Assembly (NCBI RefSeq): GCF_026151205.1
Contig: NC_087077.1
Span: 6,534,483 to 6,598,482 of the forward strand
Direction: 5' to 3'
Origin: Bolinopsis microptera
Taxonomy: Eukaryota; Ctenophora; Tentaculata; Lobata; Bolinopsidae
Length of the DNA stretch: 64,000 nucleotides
Positions 11,345 through 23,044 of the stretch are shown piece after piece; positions within the stretch are counted from its first letter, which is position 1; each line of letters starts with the position of its first letter. Made by a program: the position numbers and the translations under genes. The notes beneath the pieces were generated by a model. That model saw only the letters and a program-made list of their open reading frames with translations. It was not told the DNA's origin and ran no database searches.

Positions 11345-11946
11345 CAGCAGGGTGTCATATCATAATTATTGGCGCGTTTGAAATTGTATGTGTATTTTAT
11401 GATGATTTTATGATCAATATTTTTCGACGGGTCATAACTTTACTTCTGAGTATCGAAATTACAAAATTCAAAAACTGGTCTGTAGAAAATCGTCTGAAAT
11501 TTTTCTTAATTTTAGAATTTTATGTTGATGTACCTCAAAACCCATAATTTAGGCCGTTATTTAAAGGGTCGATTCCATACTTGGTTAGATTTACGAAGGA
11601 GTAAGGGATTTATGTGTAATTTTTTTCGGTGAATTTTTTCTGAAATTATTCTTTAGACTAAAGTATACAGCTCTTCAGGCGATAGCGAAACATATAGAAA
11701 GCTATAGATTTTATAAAAGCTCTCTTTTTCCTCTAACTGACGCAATTAAATATAGTTAAAATCTAACTTCTTTCGGACTTCGTTTTTAAACTGAACTGTA
11801 GTATGAAATAGTATCTCTCGAATGATTAAGACTCCATAGGAAACTGACCCTCAGAAGTCAAGTAATGATCGTTTCTAAAAGCTTGGGTAAGCTACAATTT
11901 TATAACGCAAAATTGTCTACGCGCCAATAATTATGACACCCTGCTG
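11345..11946. mobile_element. Mariner/Tc1-like MITE, 602 bp
   Basis: Ends are inverted repeats: CAGCAGGGTGTC through ATAATTATTGGCGCG on the left and its complement on the right, about 28 bp matched apart from a 5-nt indel. The element is bracketed by TA on both sides (11343-11344 and 11947-11948), the target duplication of Tc1/mariner elements. The interior is AT-rich and codes for no transposase, so it is non-autonomous. Confidence 0.82.
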
Positions 11947-12013
11947 TACTGCATAATAAAATGCCGACATTTAACTTCAATTTTTATTTTTTATAGTATC
12001 CAATTTTTATAGT

Positions 12014-12465
12014 ATCCAAATTAAATTAGAAATTCTCCAAAAGAGAGCTATTAAATGGATTCTATCTGAAAAGGGCCGCAGTTATCCACCTGAGCAATAT
12101 GTCAAAAAGTGCAAGCTTGTCGACATTCTCCTTTTTCTCAAAAGTTTGACTAAAATGATCTATTTTTCCACAAAGGTTTAAACAATTAAATTCCTGTGTC
12201 ACTGCCTCACTATCTCTCTTTATATCAGGGTGAACTTCTCGACTAAGACGTTGCCCCTCCACAGTCTGTGAGTCTGTCTATTGTTTCATCAATTTTACCT
12301 AAATTAAGTCAGAATTCACACACCTCAAATAGTACCTCAAATAGTCCACTGGCAAAATCATTTTCCTACAGAACCCATATACTGTGGAATGGACTCCCTT
12401 TACAGGTAATACATATTGTGTCTAGTCTTTTCAAATCTGAGGTGACTAAGCATCTTTGGAAATGA
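12014..12465 (+). pseudogene. Decayed 3' end of a LINE reverse-transcriptase ORF
   Basis: The frame from 12014 reads LEILQKRAIKWILSEKG then SYPPEQYVKKCKL and stops after about 55 codons. A second frame at 12268-12465 contains FSYRTHILWNGLPLQ and ends FKSEVTKHLWK. These pieces match the usual C-terminal end of jockey/CR1-type retrotransposon ORF2 proteins (a conserved L-x-x-Q-R-R-A-x-x-W-I block, then R-x-x-x-L-W-N-x-L-P). A frameshift and stops separate them, so it is a dead remnant. Family membership is judged by eye from motif pattern only. Confidence 0.68.
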
Positions 12466-13242
12466 TTATTGGATAGTGAAAGAACAATCTAGCCTAATCT
12501 CTTTGCTCCGCATGTATATATATTATATATGTATGTATATTTCATTGCTGAACTTCTACACAATAAAAAAATCGGTTTTGACTAGATCCTCGTAATTCTT
12601 TGCATCATTTATTAACATCAATTTTGAGGAAATATATCTATAATAATATAGAAAATATATATATATATTTTTTTTCCTCTATCTACCTTTGTGTACTCCC
12701 TACATCATATCACACTTCCCCCACACACTTTTTAACTGCATTTACATTAAAAACCATATCTAATGTATCAGAAATTTGACGTATTGACTATTAAAATACC
12801 AATTTTAGCTCTATATCCACAGTTATTTACCATGTATTTGTTTGTTATTAAATAGTTGTTCATAAATTTTTGGATTTAGATTAATTCCTTATATTGGGTC
12901 CAAGTTATTGCGGACAAAGTTCACTATGTGTTAACCGTGTTTGGGTGCCCATCTTATTTTACAGATGGGGGCGATATTTTGAACGATTCTATTTTATATT
13001 CATTTATTGATGTACTCAGTAAAATTTGAAAAGTATATAATTTAAAAATTTATATTCTTAGCACCATGACACAAGGAGACATATCTTTGACACTTCTCAT
13101 AATTCCAAAGATTTTTTCGTAAGGGGCTGTGGTAAAAATGACCACTATAAGATAGAGCATTTAAGTAAGGGGCTCTATAAAATAGAGTTTAACCCGGTTT
13201 ATGAGACTGGATCCCACTTGGTAGTGAGAACTTGTCTGTCAC
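12466..13242. other. AT-rich DNA, no gene recognised
   Basis: Probably includes the 3' tail of the LINE remnant (AT-rich with TATATATA runs to about 12680). Nothing else supported. Confidence 0.5.
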
Positions 13243-13385
13243 ACAAGGAGTAAATTAGATAGAAGGAGTAAATATAGATAAGTAGATAGAAGAGATAGAA
13301 GGAGTAAATATAGATAGAAGAGATAGAAAGAGTAAATATAGATAAAAGAGATAGAAGTAGTAAATATAGATAGAAGGCGTAAAAG
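13243..13385. repeat. GATAGAAGGAGTAAATATA minisatellite
   Basis: Imperfect tandem copies of roughly 22-33 bp combining AGAGATAGAA and GGAGTAAATATAGATA. Coding-like Y/S/F-rich minus-strand frames are artefacts. Confidence 0.85.
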
Positions 13386-13637
13386 TATCCTCCTCGTTCG
13401 AAAGACCACTTGGTACTGACCAATAAAGTGATTCATTGTCTCCTCTGCCATGAGGCAGTGCGGATAATTTTCCATCCACTTTTGTTTGCGAAGCAAAACA
13501 GTAAAAGGATGGTTAGGAATCAAGGGCAGCGGCGTGAGACTGAGAGCTAGGGAGGGGGGGGGGTTCGAGTCGTAGGTCGATTTGGACGAGTGTTTGCAAA
13601 ACCAATTCGCATCTCGTGTTGCTATTTGTTGCTATCT

Positions 13638-13990
13638 TACTATATATAAATCGAGACGATATATCAACACCGACTTTTAATGTGTGGGAGTACAGCAACG
13701 AAATATATATATAAATATGTATGTTTATCCGTACCATTTTACTGACACCATGGCATCAACTTTAGCACGAATTTCCGCAAAAAATCGTAAAAGATATACA
13801 ACTTAAACTTTTTTGACTGGTTCAAATACTTTCATGGCCTTCAAATCAGCATGAAAAACAAAAAAATTGGCCAAGGAACAAGAATTTTAGTGCCCAAAAT
13901 TTGGACCCCTAAGTGGTGTCAAAAAATAAGTAATAGTTATTTTAATCTTTCGAGTCTTGACACCACGTTAGGGTTAGACGGGTTCCTGCT
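13638..13990 (+). mobile_element. Dispersed hairpin-ended repeat, copy 1
   Basis: Shares with 61071-61365 the start ACTATATATAAA..GACGATATATC, the block ATCCGTACCATTTTACTGAC, the block CCTTCAAATCAGCATGAAAA and the end TTAGGGTTAGACGGGTTCCT. This copy has a ~60-bp insertion near 13663-13727. Near the 3' end AAGTGGTGTCAA (13911-13922) pairs with TTGACACCACGT (13957-13968). A third fragment, only the terminal ~25 bases, lies in reverse at 25088-25110. It is not coding. Class unknown; the terminal CTAGT in copies 2 and 3 recalls a Helitron 3' end. Confidence 0.65.
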
Positions 13991-14349
13991 ATGTCAATAT
14001 GTTCATTATATGCAAGCCTCTTGATTTATAATCACCGGGTCTAGTAATTGTTTAAGAGAGTTCTCTGGCAGTTACAAAGCTCGAGAGACTGTGGGATACT
14101 GAAGGGAAAAGAAGCAGTTCTAATGAGCGCTTCTCAAACACAAGGATATATCTTGTGAACTTGGCTAGTATATATGAAACATTTGACACGGAGTTGCAGA
14201 GTGAGCTATGTGCCTCGCCGGGCTAAAGTAGTGAATGTCCTTGCTATACGGCAAGTTAAACAATGAACTGAAACTACTAGGTTCCGTACAGGCTCAACTC
14301 TGCACCCATGTCAATATGTTCAATATATGCAAGCCTCTTGATTTATAAT
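13991..14349. repeat. 42-bp direct repeats flanking 275 bp
   Basis: ATGTCAATATGTTCATTATA and following bases to ATAAT at 13991-14032 recur at 14308-14349 with one mismatch. The left copy starts right where the dispersed hairpin repeat ends. The DNA between shows no coding signal. Confidence 0.85.
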
Positions 14350-16252
14350 ACCAGTAATATAGCTTCAATAAAGCTGGGTTTTAAGCTAGTGTTTATTGTA
14401 CGTGTTAAAGAGTATCCTGAAAAGTGAGAGTTCAGTTAGTTTAATAGTTTTTAAGGACCATGTTTATAGTCGTGAGAAATAAATACGAGAAAGCCGATGA
14501 CACAGGTTTCTGCTAACTCAGTTATCCCTATCAATTTACCATATATGTCGAATATTACAAGAGACTGTTGACAGAGGTAATAACAGATATCACCTCAATG
14601 TTAGACGGTACACCTCCTAACAATATTAGTGCTTTCATTACCCTTGCTGTCTCACAACCCACCTTTTGTATAGACTTTTATTAGGATTGTTAGGAAATGA
14701 GACACTAGTTTAATCCAACAAGACTAAAGCGGGTTAGTTGAGACTCGATCTAAAGGAAATATAACATGAGCTGGGAACTCCAAAGTTACAACTTAATTAC
14801 CGCAACGAATATTCAAAATAGAGCTAATTATTGGAGTAGTCTGCATAAAAGAAATGTTTAACAATAAAAAGTGAAGCTGATGACAATATAAAACTTTGTG
14901 TGTCCTCTAAACAATAAATACCAATAATAAAACGTACGATGACAATAGAACTTCAGCCAAAACTCTACTGACTCTACTCAGTTACTCAGTTACTCAGGTT
15001 TGAACTTTTGAAGAGCCGCTTCAAGGACAATTACCGCTAACAAGGTTTTATTACGTCACAATCCCAAAGTAAACAAGAACTGTTAAACTATTGTCAGCAG
15101 CAGCTCACTTTTTATTATTGTTATTTGTATGGTATCCCGGTCATAGAGTCCTGCTCCTGGTCATATGAGGATGCTGTTATCAAAACTAGGAGTTTAACAT
15201 TTTATCAATCGACATTTATAATACATGATATCAAAACAATTCTTTCAATTATCTGAGCTGATTTCATCTCAAAATGCGAATCGCACTTCGCAGTTACAAA
15301 ATAGGCTTTTGATATAAGTTATAGCCCAAGAATAAGACGGAAGATTCATCATGATTCCAGATATTTTTTAACCATCAGCTTGGTTGTATTAGGCCTGGCA
15401 AGTCTTTAGTCTGGACTAGGTCTCGTGATCTCAGAATTAACTTTAATCAGACGCATAGTATTATGTAGTTTGTTTATTACGATATAAATTAATACATACT
15501 GAAGGACTGGTCATATTACTCAGGTAAATGTTACCAACTTATGAGTTGAAGATAATTGATTCTATGATATAAAAACAAAGGTCCGAAACGGTGAACTAGC
15601 TGGAATCGTTTAATGGTTCGGTGATAATGTATATCGTAAATGGACAAGTTGACGAGCGTAACTGGTATACGTTGACAGATAGCATGAACTATTACTTCTA
15701 ACACTCATAACTTAAACTATTACATATCATGGAACCGCAAAAAGGCACCTGTCTCTGACCTCTATATCATCATCAATTACAACTTTATGGCGGTCAGTCT
15801 TAAGAACTTTGTGACGTGATACTTATCAAGTCGTTAGTGCACGTGACCACGCCCACGTGACCACGCCCACGTGCATGTCTCTCTATGGAGACTATACACT
15901 GTCTCTACTGTATATTATAATTGGGTCAGATTAATAGTGTCATTATTTTACTGTGTTTTGTGATATATCAAGATCCCAAACTGATTGAGTAATAACTCGC
16001 CAGTATTCGGGTAATTTTTATACATAAATGTGGATATTACGGTGAACCCTAGTTTTGGGGCGATAAACCTTATTACACGTAATTATATTAGATACTATTA
16101 ATTGGCACCTCCCCAATAACTAGTATCCACATGTTTTTGTATACTAGTATATAGCAGAGAGCTGCTTAAGAACGATTTCTTTTATCTACCATGAATTCAG
16201 TCAATTTTGTTGACTAAAATTGCTGTAAACTAAATCTGTGGAGTAGTAATAT
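14350..16252. other. Intergenic DNA, no gene recognised
   Basis: AT-rich sequence without supported genes. Contains a short CACGTGACCACGCC tandem at 15839-15873. Confidence 0.6.
15839..15873. repeat. Tandem CACGTGACCACGCC with three CACGTG sites
   Basis: Two and a half 14-bp units carrying three palindromic CACGTG hexamers, the canonical E-box. Whether it is bound by a transcription factor cannot be told from sequence. Confidence 0.7.
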
Positions 16253-19200
16253 AACACAGCTGTGGGGCAGGGGCTAACACAGCCATACTGCGAGCTGTGG
16301 GGCAGGGGCTAATACAGCTATACTGCGAGCTGTGGGGCAGGGGCTAATACAGCCATACTGCGAGCTGTGGGGCAGGGGCTAACACAGCTATACTGCGAGC
16401 TGTGGGGCAAGGGCTAACACAGCCATACTGCGAGCTGTGGGGCAGGGGCTAACACAGCCATACTGCTGTGGGGCAGGGGCTAACACAGCTATACTGCGAG
16501 CTCTGGAGCAGGGGCTAACACAGCTATACTGCGAGCTGTGGGGCAGGGGCTAACACAGCCGTACTGCGAGCTGTGGGGCAGGGGCTAACACAGCTATACT
16601 GCGAGCTGTGGGGCAGGGGCTAACACAGCTATACTGCGAGCTGTGGGGCAGGGGCTAACACAGCCATACTGCGAGCTGTGGGGCAGGGGCTAACACAGCC
16701 ATACTGCGAGCTGCGGGGCAGGGGCTAACACAGCCATACTGCGAGCTGTGGAGCAGGGGCTAACACAGCCATACTGCGAGCTGTGAAGCAGGGGCTAACA
16801 CAGCTATACTGCGAGCTGTGGGGCAGGGGCTAACACAGCTATATAACTGCGAGCTGTGGAGCAGGGGCTAACACAGCCATACTGCGAGCTGTGGGGCAGG
16901 GGCTAACACAGCCATATAACTGCGAGCTGTGGAGCAGGGGCTAACACAGCCATACTGCGAGCTGTGGGGCAGGGGCTAACACAGCCATACTGCGAGCTGT
17001 GGTGCAGGGGCTAACACAGCCATACTGCGAGCTGTGGGGCAGGGGCTAACACAGCCATATAACTGCGAGCTGTGGGGCAGGGGCTAACACAGCCATACTG
17101 CGAGCTGTGGGGCAGGGGCTAACACAGCCATACTGCTGTGGGGCAGGGGCTAACACAGCTATACTGCGAGCTGTGGGGCAGGGGCTAACACAGCCATACT
17201 GCGAGCTGTGGGGCAGGGTCTAACACAGCCATACTGCGAGCTGTGGGCAGGGGCTAACACAGTCATACTGCGAGCTGCGGGGCAGGGGCTAACACAGCCA
17301 TACTGCGAGCTGTGGGGCAGGGGCTAACACAGCCATATAACTGCGAGCTGTGGGGCCGGGGCTAACACAGCCATATAACTGCGAGCTGTGGGGCAGGGGC
17401 TAACACAGCCATATAACTGCGAGCTGTGGGGCAGGGGCTAACACAGCCATATAACTGCGAGCTGTGGGGCAGGGGCTAACACAGCTATACTGCGAGCTGT
17501 GGGGCAGGGGCTAACACAGCCATATAACTGCGAGCTGTGGGGCAGGGGCTAACACAGCCATATAACTGCGAGCTGTGGGGCAGGGGCTAACACAGCCATA
17601 TAACTGCGAGCTGTGGGGCAGGGGCTAACACAGCCATACTGCGAGCTGTGGGGCAGGGGCTAACACAGCTATACTGCGAGCTGTGGGGCAGGGGCTAACA
17701 CAGCTATACTGTGAGCTGTGGGGCAGGGGCTAACACAGCTATACTGCGAGCTGTGGGGCAGGGGCTAACACAGCCATACTGCGAGCTGTGGGGCAGGGGC
17801 TAACACAGCTATACTGCGAGCTGTGGGGCAGGGGCTAACACAGCCATACTGCTGTGGGGCAGGGGCTAACACAGCTATACTGCTAGCTGTGGGGCAGGGG
17901 CTAACACAGCCATACTGCGAGCTGTGGGGCAGGGGCTAACACAGCCATACTGCGAGCTGTGGGGCAGTGGCTAACACAGCCATACTGCTGTCGAGCAGGG
18001 GCTAACACAGCTATACTGCTGTGGAGCAGGGGCTAACACAGCTATACTGCGAGCTGTGGGGCAGGGGCTAACACAGTCATACTGCGAGCTGTGGGGCAGG
18101 GGCTAACACAGCTATACTGCGAGCTGTGGGGCAGGGGCTAACACAGCCATACTGCGAGCTGTGGGGCAGGGGCTAACACAGCCATACTGCGAGCTGTGGG
18201 GCAGGGGCTAACACAGCCATACTGCGAGCTGTGGGGCAGGGGCTAACACAGCCATACTGCGAGCTGTGGGGCAGGGGCTAACACAGCCATACTGCTGTGG
18301 AGCAGGGGCTAACACAGCTATACTGCTGTGGAGCAGGGGCTAACACAGCTATACTGCGAGCTGTGGGGCAGGGGCTAACACAGTCATACTGCGAGCTGTG
18401 GGGCAGGGGCTAACACAGCTATACTGCGAGCTGTGGGGCAGGGGCTAACACAGCCATACTGCGAGCTGTGGGGCAGGGGCTAACACAGCCATACTGCGAG
18501 CTGTGGGGCAGGGGCTAACACAGCCATACTGCGAGCTGTGGGGCAGGGGCTAACACAGCTATACTGCGAGCTGTTGGGCAGGGGCTAACACAGCCATACT
18601 GCGAGCTGTGGGGCAGGGGCTAACACAGCCATACTGCGAGCTGTGGTGCAGGGGCTAACACAGCCATACTGCGAGCTGTGGGGCAGGGGCTAACACAGCT
18701 ATACTGCGAGCTGTGGGGCAGGGGCTAACACAGCTATACTGCGAGCTGTGGGGCAGGGGCTAACACAGCCATATAACTGCGAGCTGTGGGGCAGGGGCTA
18801 ACACAGCCATATAACTGCGAGCTGTGGGGCAGGGGCTAACACAGCCATACTGCGAGCTGTGGGGCAGGGGCTAACACAGCCATACTGCTGTGGGGCAGGG
18901 GCTAACACAGCCATACTGCGAGCTGTGGGGCAGGGGCTAACACAGCCATACTGCGAGCTGTGGGGCAGGGGCTAACACAGCTATACTGCGAGCTGTGGGG
19001 CAGGGGCTAACACAGCTATACTGCGAGCTGTGGGGCAGGGGCTAACACAGCCATACTGCGAGCTGCGGGGCAGGGGCTAACACAGCCATACTGCTGTGGG
19101 GCAGGGGCTAACACAGCTATACTGCGAGCTGTGGGGCAGGGGCTAACACAGCCATACTGTGAGCTGTGGGGCAGGGGCTAACACAGCCATACTGCGAGCT

Positions 19201-19437
19201 GTGGGGCAGGGGCTAACACAGCCATACTGCGAGCTGTGGGGCAGGGGCTAACACAGCTATACTGCGAGCTGTGGGGCAGGGGCTAACACAGCTTTACTGC
19301 GAGCTGTGGAGCAGGGGCTAACACAGCTATACTGCGAGCTGCGGGGCAGGGGCTAACACAGCTATACTGCGAGCTCTGGGGCAGGGGCTAACACAGCCAT
19401 ACTGCGAGCTGTGGGGCAGGGGCTAAAACAGCTATAA
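16253..19437. repeat. 36-bp satellite, about 88 copies
   Basis: Main unit is 36 bp, GCTGTGGGGCAGGGGCTAAC followed by ACAGCCATACTGCGAG. Variants lack GAGC (about 31 bp) or insert ATA (CATATAACTGCGAG, about 39 bp). GCTGTG and CACAGC within each unit are complementary around a 13-nt G-rich loop, so each single strand could fold into a row of hairpins. No long open frame survives. Confidence 0.97.
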
Positions 19438-20820
19438 TGGACAAATTTGCAACTGAAAAGGAGACATCTGCATTCTGCAGGTATAGTAGGTAGTACCTGT
19501 GTTTAGGGACGCCCTTGTGAACTAATTAATACTAAAAGGATTCACGCAATCCAGTCGGGGAGATTAACTGGATCTATCCATATAACCGTTACATATTACA
19601 GTACTAGCACTAGTGCACTGCTAGTGTAGCACTAGTGCACTGCTAGTGTAGCTACTCTAATTTTAATTGCTCTCCATTGTCCTTAAAGAGGATTATTGCT
19701 GGTCTCTCAATCTATGCATTATAATACAGGGTAGCGTGGTATAATCTCCCCGGTTAAACGGTACAATTCTCACATTCTATTTAAGTACGTTTACTCGACT
19801 AACTGAGTAACTAGGTGGTAAGTGGTAACTAGGTGGTAACTAGGTGGTAAGTACACCTAGACTAACAGTTCTTAGATCTTGGTTGTGTTAATATTTGAAA
19901 TATTTCAATTTGGTTTAATAAACAAAAACCTGTTACCTGACTAGATAAGGTTACGACGTCTCATTTCTCAATGAAAAGTACAATTAATATAGAGGTGCAA
20001 TACAATTCGAGAGATGTAGAATAATTTCACAGCAACAGGTCTGACCAACAGGTAACGCCACTGCTGACCACTGAGCACTGAGTACATTAATCCCCAGTAA
20101 AATGTTCACTTCTTTAGAGCCAGTGTTCTGAGAACTTAAACACGGAATATGGTACTTTAGGCATTATTTAATAAAACTTGACTAGTTACCAATATTTGGG
20201 TCACTATAATGGCTTATATTGAGTAATTGGCCAAAAACTGATTTTGGCTTGACGATGAGCTCAATTTTGCTAACTTATCATGTGAACATTTCTCCGTAAG
20301 TGTAAACTAATTGGAATGAGCATATTTATTTACAATTAGTTGAGAAGAAAAACCAATTCCAGGTGCCGAAATTCGCTCAATTATAGAAATACCCGCAAAA
20401 TTAGGTTATAAAGGTCCTTGAGAATAGGTGCAAAATGTTCACAATAATTATACAGTATATGTATACCCTGTACTGCATCTACATACAATTTATGAAGCAA
20501 AAAGGGCAGAACGACTAGAGCCACTTTATTTAGCCTGAATGTGCAATTCTACTGCTTTAAGTTTAAATAAACAACTACTTAATATTTAAGAACAGTAACT
20601 CTTTTATCAGCATGTTGGGTCTCCATTACGGGAGTAGTGCGTATCATAGCTACACACGTACTATAATCACGTACCAGTGTGTTGCGTAGTTACCATAGTT
20701 ACCGTAGTATTAGTTACCATGATAGTTACACGTACGCATAGGATTCCGCGTCAATTGTCTGTCCTCTGACCTCTATGTGCACAATTTCAAATCTGCACAC
20801 CTACAATACTAGTAAATTCA
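19438..20820. other. Intergenic DNA with small duplications, no gene recognised
   Basis: Includes a doubled ACTAGTGCACTGCTAGTGTA at about 19608-19652 and AACTAGGTGGTAAGTGGT repeats near 19806-19852. No coding signal. Confidence 0.6.
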
Positions 20821-20824
20821 TCAC

Positions 20825-20868
20825 GTAACTGAGGCGCAACAGAGTGTGCTCTGTTGCGCCTCAGTTAC
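20825..20868. repeat. Perfect 20-bp hairpin with 4-nt loop
   Basis: Arms 20825-20844 and 20849-20868 are exact reverse complements (GTAACTGAGGCGCAACAGAG on the left) around TGTG. With one mismatch it extends two more pairs outward. Not a known terminator context in a eukaryote; no function assigned. Confidence 0.95.
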
Positions 20869-20875
20869 ATGAGAA

Positions 20876-20997
20876 CTGCTACTAGTACTGCTACTAGTAC
20901 TACTACTACTAGTAGTACTACTACTAGTAGCTACCAATACTACTAGTAGTACTAGTAGTACTGGTAGTAGTAGTAGCAGTAGTACTAGTAGTACTGC
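20876..20997. repeat. TAG/CTA trinucleotide microsatellite
   Basis: Irregular mixture of ACTAGT, TAGTAC and CTACTA triplets. Poly-Ser/Val/Leu frames on the minus strand are artefacts. Confidence 0.9.
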
Positions 20998-21267
20998 TAG
21001 ACCAACACAGATAGAAAGAACATTTATCAAAGTAGTGGCGTATCTGTCTGGTTTCCGTAAGTAGTTGTAATAGTACTGTAAGTAGTTGGTAGAGTTAGGG
21101 AAGAAGAGCGCGGTTTAACTTTAATAGTCCGGTTGTGATGACTTGACACTTTGTACGTGTTTCTGTGTTTAATAAACACTAGCTGAGGTAAGAAGCTAAA
21201 GAAATTGAAGGAACGACTGCTCTTTTACCGATATACACACGCTGTGGTGATTACTGATTGCACTGAA

Positions 21268-21335
21268 ATATCCTTACCTGGGGACCCCAGCCCCCAGGCT
21301 AAATATCCTTACCTGGGGACCCCAGGCTAAATATC
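21268..21335. repeat. Two-copy repeat TATCCTTACCTGGGGACCCC
   Basis: Copies begin at 21268 and 21304, both followed by AG..CAGGCTAAATATCC. A related fragment (TACCTGAGGACCCCAGGCTT) occurs at 39539-39558 inside the LINE ORF1 remnant, so the family is dispersed. Confidence 0.8.
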
Positions 21336-23044
21336 CATGCTGGATGAACATGCACAACTAGTCAATAAATAGTTGCATGATTTTCAGCGCGCCACATTCG
21401 TTGGTAATAGCAAAGAAATTGTGAGCGAAATTTGTTAAATATAACAAAGTTATGCGATTTGCGGAGAGGTGCAGATATCGATAAAAATGATCTACAATAA
21501 AAGGTATAATGAATCGTGGTTAATCTGTCTCCTACATTACATGTAATTCCCACCCTGCTTATATTCAGTATCTCAGCAATACCTTCTTTCAAAGCTACTT
21601 TTAATATTTTCAACGCAGTCACAAAACATGCAGGTGAGAATTGTGAGATGACTTACTCGATAAGAAAGCATCAAACATTTTAAACAGGAAATCATTCAAC
21701 GAAACCTCAAAAAAATATCGAGTGTTTCAATTAATATGTTTGAACTTGGTAACAATAACATAACAATAACGGTGTCTTTATTGACTAAGCGCATATAAAC
21801 AATCAAAATCACATAGAAAAAGATGTTCCTTGCATGAACATATAACCTTTACGAAGGGAAGGAGGGGAGTGCAACTACCAATCATGCTGACACTTGTCTC
21901 ATCAACTATTCGGACTAGATGCAGTATATATTTTAGGCTGGATATTTTCCACTGCCACCTTTGTTTCGGGCAATTATGGCGCGTCGAGACTCGAGACATG
22001 GCCTGTTGTCATGGAAACTGCATGCCTACTGATTCTTATATAAGATTCCAGGGAGCGAATAAAAACAGATATTGCAAAATTGGTTCAAAATAATAGTACT
22101 CAGCCACTGATTATATTTGTGCATGAAAAATATGTATATATATATATATTATATGCATGAAATGACATCAGAATTTTAATTTTGGCATTTTTTAAAATTT
22201 GGCGGCCGTTGACCGATTTCTAAAAAACCCGGGGTTTCTTAAACAATTTTAATAATACTATACTGATCCTTATGTAAGATTCCAGGGAGCGAATAAAAAC
22301 ACGATCTTAACACCTCTTATGACACTCATTTAAAATAATGAAAGAAGGCTTTCAACTGAATTAGTGAATAATATCCGGCATAATTTATAATAGTTATACT
22401 GTATTTTTTAGGCGTTGAAGTGTATAGCGTTGATTCACTCCAGACCAGGGACAGACGTTCGCATTTAACAAATAATAATAATAATAACATAACGTGATGA
22501 ACTGAGGGATGTTAAAGAATTGTTTCTGTTTAAGTCACGTGGCAGTCTTGATTCTAGCAGGAGCAAAACAGCTTTTGCTCGTAATTCCACAGACAAGCGT
22601 TTTTTTTCTTTGTTAAAAAATAAATCACAAATTCCGATAGATAAGGGTTGGGGTTTGGTTAAATAGGGTTAATAGGGTTGTGGTTATATGAAGTTTGAGG
22701 CTAGAGTTAGTGTTAGGGTTTAGGTATCAGGGAAACCCAAGAGTTTTAGTTTCACTGTAAGTCAAGCAAATTTGTCGCTCTTAATAAAATTGCTTAAGTT
22801 CACAGAGACAATGGACAGTAATGGATCAGGTCCGGGTACTCATGTTACGTGCTTTGGAACGGATACTACAGTAGCTACAAGTTTAAATAAGATGATAGCA
22901 GCTTGATGAGGGCTAATGCTATTACCCGTATTCAGTTAGTTACATAGAACTAATCCCCAGGTAATGTAAGCTACGGTCTAATTTAGCGGGTTTTCGGTTC
23001 GTTAAGAACAATTGTAATGGAACTAATAATATCAATGAGGTGCT
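21336..23044. other. Intergenic DNA, no gene recognised
   Basis: Contains an ATTCCAGGGAGCGAATAAAA direct repeat at 22046 and 22281, an AT run at 22135-22152 and a degenerate GGGTTA-rich stretch at 22640-22730. Open frames at 21362-21622 and 21778-22093 have no recognisable motifs. Confidence 0.55.

Noticed and set aside
21362-21622. 86-codon minus-strand frame as a gene
   Set aside because: No recognisable motif, no supporting splice or promoter context, and the length is expected by chance.
22640-22730. Interstitial telomere array
   Set aside because: GGGTTA-like words are irregular, with only one exact TTAGGG; likely chance in G/T-rich DNA.
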